Source: an uncultured Treponema sp. (GTDB taxonomy: Bacteria > Spirochaetota > Spirochaetia > Treponematales > Treponemataceae). Taken from it: DNA of 8,087 nucleotides. The notes beneath the pieces are model-generated. The model was not told the origin of the DNA, ran no database searches, and saw only the letters and a list, made by a program, of their open reading frames with translations. Numbering within the stretch: position 1 is the first letter of the stretch; each line of letters opens with the position of its first letter. The position numbers and the translations under genes were made by a program. Positions 1 through 5,725 of this stretch are shown here, one piece after another. Where the stretch lies: the NCBI RefSeq assembly GCF_938029485.1, contig NZ_CALHGC010000134.1, forward strand, positions 1-8,087. The letters run 5' to 3'.

Positions 1-64
1 AAGTAATCTCTCTTTTTCGGCGCCGCACTTTTATTATATCACTCCGGTTTTACCAGCCTGTTGT

Positions 65-370
65 TTAAAGCAACCCAAGGATCTTCGCTTTATCGATAAA
101 TCCGAGAGAACGTTTAACTTCCTTTCCGTTTTTGAAAAGAATAAGCGTCGGAATACTGGTAACACCGAATCTCACCGCAAGGCCTTGCTGTTCGTCAACA
201 TTAACCTTTGCAAGAACAGCCTTTCCGTTCACTTCTTTTTCAGCCTCTTCAAAAACGGGGCCGAGCATTTTGCAGGGACCGCACCACGGCGCCCAGAAAT
301 CTACTAATGCCGTTTCGGCACCATTGACCGTCGTATCAAAATTGTCTTGATTTAAGTGTAGTATAGCCAT
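65..370 (-). CDS. trxA: Thioredoxin (classical, WCGPC)
   Basis: A 101-residue cytoplasmic thiol-disulfide oxidoreductase that reduces protein disulfides and is itself recycled by thioredoxin reductase. The WCGPC redox motif is at residues 29-33 (Cys30 and Cys33), preceded by the usual DFWAP. The cis-proline loop TSIPT has Pro74, and FKNGKEV followed by Gly90 matches the end of the thioredoxin fold. The length is slightly below the usual 104-110 residues, and the C-terminal helix is short. An in-frame ATG five codons upstream (at 385) is part of the Shine-Dalgarno sequence itself (ATGGAGG), so the start is placed at 370, with GGAGG 8 nt before it. The gene stands 153 nt downstream of the unknown gene, on the same strand, and may have its own weak promoter. 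No reductase gene is adjacent. The family call is secure; a role linked to the suf genes would be speculation. Confidence 0.96.
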   Translation of the reverse strand: MAILHLNQDNFDTTVNGAETALVDFWAPWCGPCKMLGPVFEEAEKEVNGKAVLAKVNVDEQQGLAVRFGVTSIPTLILFKNGKEVKRSLGFIDKAKILGLL

Positions 371-378
371 ATCAATTT

Positions 379-383
379 CCTCC
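379..383 (-). promoter_or_regulatory. Shine-Dalgarno of trxA (decides the start)
   Basis: GGAGG on the minus strand, with an 8-nt spacer to the ATG at 370. It overlaps the upstream in-frame ATG at 385, which therefore cannot use it and is unlikely to be the real start. Confidence 0.85.
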
Positions 384-395
384 ATAAGTACGTTT

Positions 396-412
396 TTACC
401 GTTATGCGGTAA
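396..412. repeat. Perfect inverted repeat in the trxA leader
   Basis: TTACCG and CGGTAA are 6-bp perfect arms separated by 5 nt, between a possible -10 box and the trxA Shine-Dalgarno. It could be an operator half-site pair or a small leader hairpin. No T-run follows it in the direction of transcription, so it does not look like a terminator. Its function is unknown. Confidence 0.45.
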
Positions 413-440
413 TTATCTATTCAGATCATTAATATACAAA
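412..440 (-). promoter_or_regulatory. Weak candidate promoter for trxA
   Basis: On the minus strand, TTTGTA (440-435) and GATAAT (417-412) are separated by 17 bp. The -10 matches the sigma-70 consensus at 5 of 6 positions, the -35 at only 3 of 6. Transcription would start near 405, about 35 nt before the trxA start. It is supported mainly by the gap to the preceding gene. AT-rich DNA easily gives such matches by chance. Confidence 0.3.
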
Positions 441-441
441 C

Positions 442-461
442 AAAAAAACCTATCGAATAGA
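442..461 (-). terminator. Weak possible intrinsic terminator after the 658-codon gene
   Basis: On the minus strand, CTAT-TCG-ATAG (460-450), extended by one G-U pair, is followed by seven T residues (448-442). The T-run is convincing. The stem is only 4-5 bp and A/T-rich, so it would be a poor terminator alone. It lies about 63 nt after the stop codon of the upstream gene and before the possible trxA promoter. Confidence 0.3.
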
Positions 462-523
462 GACAACACCGTTTTTCCCGTTCGGGCAATTTTAAAAACG
501 ATACCGACATATTTCCTTTATCG

Positions 524-2500
524 TTACACGGAGTGCAGCACGAGCCATAAAATATAATATTCCGTATAAAGTCGTAACGCTGTTTTATTTTTAACCTTAG
601 CCAAACCGGGTGTGCTGATAATTGCATCCGCTAAATTTCGAATACGGTCGGAAGTTAGCTTGGAAAACGACTGCGTTCTATGCGCTATCTTTACCTGATC
701 CCGAATAAATGAGTTTACGTCATCGGCATTTTGCTTTCTAATTACGGGATCGATGATCGTATTCCATTGATCGAGCTGTTCAATAATACAGTCCTGTAAA
801 CTTTTATTCGCCGGAACAAATTCCGCTTGCAGCGCACCCGCAATTTCTCGAGGCGAAATCTTTTTATTGGTTGTTTTATGCTCCGGCATAGGCGCTTCGT
901 TTTTTGAATCTCCCTGCTGAGCAGCAGTACGATGCGCTTTCTTTGGACGCATAAAAAAAGCAAGAATAGAAGAGAGAATCGGGATCGTATACCAGAAAGG
1001 CAATAGTATTCTCGCATCGGTAAGCAGTTCTTGCCTGTTCAACATGAACAAGTCTATATACGACAGCAACCGGTCGCGAGAAAATATTCTGCGAATTTCT
1101 GCAGCTTGATGTTCCGTAATGCGCTTGTCAGCCGAAAGCATAGGAATAAATGACGCCCCCAGTAATGCATACAGCACCGGCACATATTCCGCACACAATG
1201 TCTTTAACAACTGATTAAACGCCGAATCGGTATGCATCGCGTCACTTTGTTCGAACCGTATCAACTGACGGTACCATTTTTTTAAGCAAACATCACGCAA
1301 CTTTTTTCGATTGTCATTTACCAGTGAGATAATCAGCGGTACCGTTTTATCCAACATGATGTAGTACCGCTCTCCATCAGGCGTTTTAAAGCTAAGGAGA
1401 TCCGGCAGATTAGCGTCACTGTCCGAGGAGGTTTTTTCCTGTATATATTCCTCAAGATCCTGTTGACTATATTGTCCGAGCAACGGTACTCCACGAGAAT
1501 CTTTAAAATTAACAATAGCCGCCTTATTAAAATAATACGGCGGCTTTTGAAGCGCCAGCTCAAGATTCTTTAATGCGGTTTCCCGTTGGAGCGACTGCTG
1601 CGTTGTATTCCGGTAATAGTTATTGAGGTATTCAATAATAAAGATAGCCTGTAAAATGGTGATTTCATCGCTCATTTTTTCGGTTTTCTTTGAAAATTCC
1701 TGTTTTACAACGGAACAAAGATAGCTCCAATACAAGTATACATCGCCTGATTTTTTTAACGTGTACATTGCTTCGGAAGAATGCGCTTGAATCGTAAGAA
1801 TAAACTTTCTAATTGAATATTCCTTTCCGGGGTTTGCCGTCAGCAATTTTTTTTGAATAAAATCCCGTAATTCATCTTTTTGAAAGAAAAACCGTAATTT
1901 TGCGATCGCAAAGTCAAGCATTTGATCGGTAGAAAAATTCCCGGGAAAGATAAGCGAAGGAGTATCATCGGGGAAGATAAGCTGATACAGAAAGGTGTCG
2001 TTTCCCTCTTCCGGCTGCAGATCGGTAAAATCGGTATTTATTCTGATATAACGAAGAAATCGCTTGGAAAAATTTTGCGGTATCGCGCTGGCGAGCGGAA
2101 AGGGTAACTCAGGCTTTTCACGGATCGTTTCATATTGACGGGTTACCTTATCGAGGAAATAGAACGGAACAAAAACAACTTTACCTTTTCTCTTATCGTC
2201 AATAAGCTCTACTTTTCCTCCCGATTCAAGAGCTTCCAGCTCCGCTATCAATCTTGTTTCAGATATATCAATGAAAGAAGCAACATCCGGTTTTTCAGCT
2301 ATATTTCTTTGAGCATACTTTCGTAAATAATCGGTTAATTCACTAATTCCAACAAACGGACTATTAAAACGCAGGGCGTAAGTGCGTAAAATATCCGGGA
2401 GTTTTACACTAACAGCCATTTGCTCCACATTATTGCATACTTTTTCTAATTGAACAAGGGGAAAACTAAAGTTTATTCGCAACGAAGCGAGAACGTACAT
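524..2500 (-). CDS. Unrecognised protein with one likely membrane helix and a possible winged-helix N-terminus
   Basis: I do not recognise this 658-residue protein. It has no signal peptide, lipobox, catalytic motif or nucleotide-binding motif that I can see. Residues about 70-115 could form a winged helix: a helix (SETRLIAELEALESGG) is followed by a short strand-turn-strand (KVELI, GKVVFVPFYF). The middle is rich in helix, aromatic residues and Lys/Glu. Residues about 498-517 are a likely membrane helix (LLPFWYTIPILSSILAFFM), followed by basic RPKKAHR, which suggests a cytoplasmic C-terminus. A polar linker (about 520-548) leads to a helical C-terminal domain ending in hydrophobic YYILWLVLHSV. 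The start is uncertain: the ATG at 2500 has no Shine-Dalgarno and touches a TATAAT, while the ATG at 2419 (Met28, giving 631 residues) has GGAG only 3 nt before it. The gene is more AT-rich than the suf genes. It could be a spirochaete-specific protein. Confidence 0.85.
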   Translation of the reverse strand: MYVLASLRINFSFPLVQLEKVCNNVEQMAVSVKLPDILRTYALRFNSPFVGISELTDYLRKYAQRNIAEKPDVASFIDISETRLIAELEALESGGKVELIDDKRKGKVVFVPFYFLDKVTRQYETIREKPELPFPLASAIPQNFSKRFLRYIRINTDFTDLQPEEGNDTFLYQLIFPDDTPSLIFPGNFSTDQMLDFAIAKLRFFFQKDELRDFIQKKLLTANPGKEYSIRKFILTIQAHSSEAMYTLKKSGDVYLYWSYLCSVVKQEFSKKTEKMSDEITILQAIFIIEYLNNYYRNTTQQSLQRETALKNLELALQKPPYYFNKAAIVNFKDSRGVPLLGQYSQQDLEEYIQEKTSSDSDANLPDLLSFKTPDGERYYIMLDKTVPLIISLVNDNRKKLRDVCLKKWYRQLIRFEQSDAMHTDSAFNQLLKTLCAEYVPVLYALLGASFIPMLSADKRITEHQAAEIRRIFSRDRLLSYIDLFMLNRQELLTDARILLPFWYTIPILSSILAFFMRPKKAHRTAAQQGDSKNEAPMPEHKTTNKKISPREIAGALQAEFVPANKSLQDCIIEQLDQWNTIIDPVIRKQNADDVNSFIRDQVKIAHRTQSFSKLTSDRIRNLADAIISTPGLAKVKNKTALRLYTEYYILWLVLHSV

Positions 2501-2506
2501 ATTATA
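2501..2506 (-). promoter_or_regulatory. TATAAT directly before the first ATG of the unknown gene
   Basis: A perfect -10 hexamer on the minus strand directly abuts the ATG at 2500. If it is used, transcription would begin inside the longer reading frame and translation would have to start downstream, for example at 2419. No recognisable -35 lies 16-18 bp upstream (AGCAAT at 17 bp), so chance in AT-rich DNA is a fair alternative. Confidence 0.25.
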
Positions 2507-2551
2507 TAAATATGCATTTTCCGATTGCTTTGATTCCCGAACAACCGGCAG

Positions 2552-3337
2552 TCATCCAATTACTTTATATATCCGCTTTAACGAAAGCGTTTTTTTTGTT
2601 TCCGGCGATACTCTTGCGATAATACCGCAGAATACCGCTTGTCCGCTTTCCGGTATACTGAAGGTCTGCGGGGTAAGCGTAAGGCTCCGAGCTACGGCAG
2701 CTTCAATAGAGCTGCCGATGATTGAATGGAGCGCTCCTATCATTCCCGCATCGGTAATATAGCCGGTACCTCCTGCAAGGATACGTTCATCGGCGGTTTG
2801 CGTATGGGTATGGGAGCCGAATACGCAGGAAGCACGTCCGTCAAGATAATAAGCAAGCGCTTCTTTTTCCTGTACCGATTCCGCATGAAAATCGACCATG
2901 GCTATTCCGTCAGTCTGTTCTTCTAATAAACGGTCAGCCGTTTGGAAGGGGCAATCGATCGGGCGCATATTTTCTCTACCCTGTATATTCAGTACCGTCA
3001 ATGTCCCCTGCGGTTTACGCACGGTGATGATACCGCTGCCCGGCGCAAGCGGATAGTTCGCAGGGCGCAGTATCCGTGGTTCCTGCCCGAAAGTATCCCT
3101 AAGATCAAAGCGCTCCATACTGTGGTTTCCGCCGGTAATAACATCGACCCCGGCAGCGAACAATCGCTCAGTTTGTTCCAATTCTATGCCACAGCCCTTC
3201 GCAGCGTTTTCTCCGTTTACTATGACAAAATCAAGTTTTTCTTCTTTAATCAGCTCCGGTATTACCCATACCGCAATATCGACACCGAATGTTCCACAAA
3301 TATCCCCGCCGAAAAAAAGAGTCAGTTCATCACCCAT
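2552..3337 (-). CDS. YmdB/TIGR00282-family metallophosphoesterase
   Basis: A 261-residue cytoplasmic dinuclear-metal phosphoesterase. The family member Bacillus YmdB hydrolyses 2',3'-cyclic nucleotides and affects RNA turnover and biofilm regulation; the same activity here is inferred from family. Metal-binding motifs appear in order: GGDICG (Asp12), NGENAAKGCGI (Glu43, Asn44), TGGNH (Asn71, His72), DFHAE (His151) and FGSHTHTQTAD (His176, His178), then the family block GTGYITDAGMIGA. Length matches the family (about 255-280). One variation is NHSMERFDL, where most relatives I know have NH-T/I-WD. The start lies 8 nt after the sufS stop with only a weak Shine-Dalgarno-like GCGGTAG, which suggests translational coupling and co-transcription with sufS. 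The gene is often found near rny in other bacteria, so this location is notable. No catalytic residue appears to be missing. Confidence 0.9.
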   Translation of the reverse strand: MGDELTLFFGGDICGTFGVDIAVWVIPELIKEEKLDFVIVNGENAAKGCGIELEQTERLFAAGVDVITGGNHSMERFDLRDTFGQEPRILRPANYPLAPGSGIITVRKPQGTLTVLNIQGRENMRPIDCPFQTADRLLEEQTDGIAMVDFHAESVQEKEALAYYLDGRASCVFGSHTHTQTADERILAGGTGYITDAGMIGALHSIIGSSIEAAVARSLTLTPQTFSIPESGQAVFCGIIARVSPETKKTLSLKRIYKVIG

Positions 3338-3345
3338 TATGCAAT

Positions 3346-4542
3346 CTACCGCTTAAAGATTTCGTACACTTTTTTGAGGGCGGCGGCAAGGGCGTCTATA
3401 TCTTCCCGCGTGTTATAGATACCGAGGCTTGCGCGGCAGCAGGAGTTGATCCCCATGTACTCCATCAAGGGCTGGGTACAGTGGTGTCCGCTTCTGACCA
3501 TAACGCCTTGCTCATCCAGAATATACGCAGTGTCGTGCGAATGGACGTCTTTGACGTTAAAGGCGACGGTTGGTACCCGCTGCTGTGCATCCGTATAGTA
3601 CGCTTCCACAAAGTCGAGGCTTTTTAAGGCGGTTAAGAGTGAGCGGTGCAATCCTTCCACATAGCTATGCAATTCTTCAAGTCCGAGTTTTTTCAAAAAG
3701 TCGATACTCAACTGTAAAGAATGAATCGCGGCGGTATCGAGAGTGCCGCCTTCATACTTTTCTCCACCCGCTTTGAACTCGCTTACCTGCTCACCGACAA
3801 ACTCAATCATGCTGCCGCCGTAAAGGAATGGCGGCATTTTGTCGATAAGGGCACGCTTGGCGTACAGAACCCCAGCGCCGAACTCCGCATAGAGCTTGTG
3901 TCCCGAAAACGCGAGGAAGTCGCAATCCCACGCGGCAACGTCATGCGGGAAGTGTGCAATGGACTGTGCCGCATCGATAACCGCAACGGCGCCGTGCTGA
4001 TGGGCTTCCGTGATAATCTCCTGCACGGGGAATACGACACCGGTGGTATTTACGGCGGCAGTTACCGCAACAATCTTGGTACGGACACCGAGCAGGGCTT
4101 TAAAACCCGCCATGTCGAAGTTGCCGTTTTCGTCCAAGTACACATACCGCAATGCGGCGCCGGTTTTCCGCGCAACGAACTGCCACGGAATAAGGTTTGC
4201 GTGATGGTTGGCAATCGAAATGATTATTTCATCGCCGGCATGGAGCTGCTCTAATCCGTAGCAGTATGCAATAATATTGAGCGATTCGGTTGCATTTTTG
4301 GTAAAAATGACCTCGCCGGAAGAGTCGGCGCCGATAAAGTTCGCAACTTCCGTGCGGGCTGCTTCAATCAATGCGGAAGATTCCATAGCAAGGGTATGGG
4401 AACCGCGCCCTGCGTTTCCGTTGCTACGGGTGTAGTACGCCTGTACGCCGTCGAGCACCGCTTGCGGACGCTGAGCCGTTGCGGCAGCATCCAAATAGTG
4501 AATATTCCGATTTTGCAGCAACGGGAAGTATTGCTTATACAT
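3346..4542 (-). CDS. sufS: Cysteine desulfurase SufS (PLP-dependent, group II)
   Basis: A 398-residue pyridoxal-phosphate enzyme that converts L-cysteine to alanine and a protein-bound persulfide for Fe-S assembly. Family blocks in order: YLDAAATAQRP (17-27), GRGSHTL (45-51), FTKNATESLN (80-89), NHHANLIPW (112-120), VIDAAQSIAH (188-197), SGHK with the PLP lysine Lys216, and RSGHHCTQPLM with the catalytic Cys355, then CCRASLGIYNTREDIDAL. Group II character is clear from the HHC block and length (about 400-410). Start: the frame stays open 36 codons further upstream, but the ATG at 4542 has GGGAG 6 nt before it and begins where SufS homologs begin. It overlaps the end of sufD by 8 nt. The loop after Lys216 reads LYAEFGAG instead of the usual LYGPTGIG, and the usual VHRG reads AGRG. 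No sufU or sufE gene adjoins it. Confidence 0.95.
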   Translation of the reverse strand: MYKQYFPLLQNRNIHYLDAAATAQRPQAVLDGVQAYYTRSNGNAGRGSHTLAMESSALIEAARTEVANFIGADSSGEVIFTKNATESLNIIAYCYGLEQLHAGDEIIISIANHHANLIPWQFVARKTGAALRYVYLDENGNFDMAGFKALLGVRTKIVAVTAAVNTTGVVFPVQEIITEAHQHGAVAVIDAAQSIAHFPHDVAAWDCDFLAFSGHKLYAEFGAGVLYAKRALIDKMPPFLYGGSMIEFVGEQVSEFKAGGEKYEGGTLDTAAIHSLQLSIDFLKKLGLEELHSYVEGLHRSLLTALKSLDFVEAYYTDAQQRVPTVAFNVKDVHSHDTAYILDEQGVMVRSGHHCTQPLMEYMGINSCCRASLGIYNTREDIDALAAALKKVYEIFKR

Positions 4543-5725
4543 ATGCCGCTCCCATTTTGCCTTGAGCACTGTCTGCCGCCGCTTTTTCGGTGCCGGATGC
4601 GGCCGCTTTATCCGCATGAGTACGCACCTGCGCTGATAAACGCGCATCAAATTCTGCGTTGAGCCGGTTCCGTATTACCTCATCAGGAATACTGTTAAAG
4701 ACGGGGCGGAAGGCAGCGTCGATAATCAGTTTTTTGGCGCTCAGCTCGTCGAAGCCGCGGCTCATTAAATAGTAGAGTTTTTCTTTGTCGATGGCGGCAA
4801 AACTCGCGGCATGTTCCCCGATAACATCATCTTCATCGCAGAAGATAGTCGGGATACTCGTGCCGGCGGCATTTTTATCAAGCATGATGCTGTTATCCGC
4901 AAAGCGGGCGACGGAGGCTGAGCAGCCCTTATTCAAGAAAATATTGCCGCGGAAAACCTTATGCGCTTCGTTTTTCAGCGCGCCGCGGGCTTTTATCTCC
5001 GACAGCGTACTCTTACCGTTAATAATCAGATTATGTTCAAGATCCATCCGGCGCGTTTTATCGACAAAGTAGAGCGGGAAAATATAGACTTCCGCCCAAT
5101 CTTCCTGCATATAGGAAGAATAGGACACACCGCTTTTTTGGGATCCGAGCTGTATGTCGTGAACGGTTACCATTGCTCTTTCGCCGACATCCATCCGCAC
5201 CGTTTCAAAGTTGAGCGCAGCGTCGGAAAAGTTCTGGATTTTGATAATCTCGACCGCGGCATATTTCCCGACACGGATACTGATGAGTCCGTTCCGGTAC
5301 GATTGCAGCGCCGGAGATTTTTCGTCGGTATCGAAGTACAGAATGAGCCGCGCCGCAGTGTTATCCGCTATATCGATATAACTTTGATCGAACAGCACCG
5401 GATGGCCGGCATCCATCGTAAACCGCACAAAGAAATCCTGCATAGCGCCGGCAGCAGCATCGATTTTGAGGTAAAAGCCGCTGTTCCGCTTTACCTGCAC
5501 CTCATCGGTGAAGCGCTTTCCCAGCCCGCAGTTTTTTTCGCGCGGCGATTTCTCGGTATTGAATATTTTAGCAAGTGTCTCCGGTGAGGCTGTTTCGATA
5601 AAGCGGTCAATCGTCAAATACTGCGCGGTTTTAGATTCCGTATGAAAAAAGATACCGGGAAAAGGAGCTGACGGCACATCCCGTATATGATAATCGAGCC
5701 GTTTAAAATAGTTTTCGTTTCTCAT
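4535..5725 (-). CDS. sufD: Fe-S cluster assembly protein SufD
   Basis: A 396-residue beta-helix scaffold subunit that pairs with SufB and SufC to build Fe-S clusters. The recognisable part is the C-terminal half: LEHNLIINGKST, then the SufB/SufD core block RGALKNEAHKVFRGNIFL (247-264), ARFADNSIMLDKNA, and the signature DEDDVIGEHAAS (297-308) followed by LYYLMSRGFDELSAKKLII. His305 matches E. coli SufD His360 at the SufB-SufD interface, where the cluster is thought to form. The nearby Cys358 of the E. coli protein is replaced by Gly303. The N-terminal half is divergent, as usual for SufD. The last 34 residues are an Ala/Lys-rich low-complexity tail (ADKAAASGTEKAAADSAQGK) overlapping the sufS ribosome site. 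The start ATG shares one base with the sufB TGA (TGATG), implying translational coupling. Confidence 0.92.
   Translation of the reverse strand: MRNENYFKRLDYHIRDVPSAPFPGIFFHTESKTAQYLTIDRFIETASPETLAKIFNTEKSPREKNCGLGKRFTDEVQVKRNSGFYLKIDAAAGAMQDFFVRFTMDAGHPVLFDQSYIDIADNTAARLILYFDTDEKSPALQSYRNGLISIRVGKYAAVEIIKIQNFSDAALNFETVRMDVGERAMVTVHDIQLGSQKSGVSYSSYMQEDWAEVYIFPLYFVDKTRRMDLEHNLIINGKSTLSEIKARGALKNEAHKVFRGNIFLNKGCSASVARFADNSIMLDKNAAGTSIPTIFCDEDDVIGEHAASFAAIDKEKLYYLMSRGFDELSAKKLIIDAAFRPVFNSIPDEVIRNRLNAEFDARLSAQVRTHADKAAASGTEKAAADSAQGKMGAAYV
4549..4553 (-). promoter_or_regulatory. Shine-Dalgarno of sufS (decides the start)
   Basis: GGGAG on the minus strand lies inside the last codons of sufD, with a 6-nt spacer to the sufS ATG at 4542. 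It argues against the further-upstream in-frame ATG codons, whose translation would add a basic extension atypical for SufS. Confidence 0.8.

Noticed and set aside
11..30. CGGCGCCG (18-25) as a terminator after trxA
   Set aside because: It is a self-palindrome with no loop, and on the minus strand it is followed by A residues rather than a T-run.
33..38. TATAAT on the minus strand after trxA, as a promoter for the next gene to the left
   Set aside because: No -35-like hexamer lies 16-18 bp upstream, and the downstream gene is not in the window, so it cannot be supported.
421..627. Small minus-strand open frame in the gap between the unknown gene and trxA
   Set aside because: More than half of its length overlaps the end of the unknown gene in another frame, and it has no recognisable motif.
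2500..2554. TGA read-through or selenocysteine joining the YmdB-like gene to the unknown gene, which lie in the same frame
   Set aside because: The YmdB-like protein is already full length at the TGA, no obvious selenocysteine hairpin follows, and the in-frame 17 codons between the genes look non-coding. Shared frame has a one-in-three chance.
2942..3418. Plus-strand open frame of about 158 codons opposite the YmdB-like gene and the end of sufS
   Set aside because: It is a shadow of two convincing minus-strand genes, with no motif or ribosome site of note.
4543..4650. 36-codon N-terminal extension of SufS
   Set aside because: The extension is a basic, low-quality sequence fully overlapping sufD. 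The ATG at 4542 has a proper Shine-Dalgarno and begins at the normal SufS N-terminus.
4961..5587. Plus-strand open frame of about 208 codons opposite sufD
   Set aside because: It lies entirely antisense to a clear sufD gene. It has no recognisable domain and no family motif, and its openness follows from the codon pattern of sufD.
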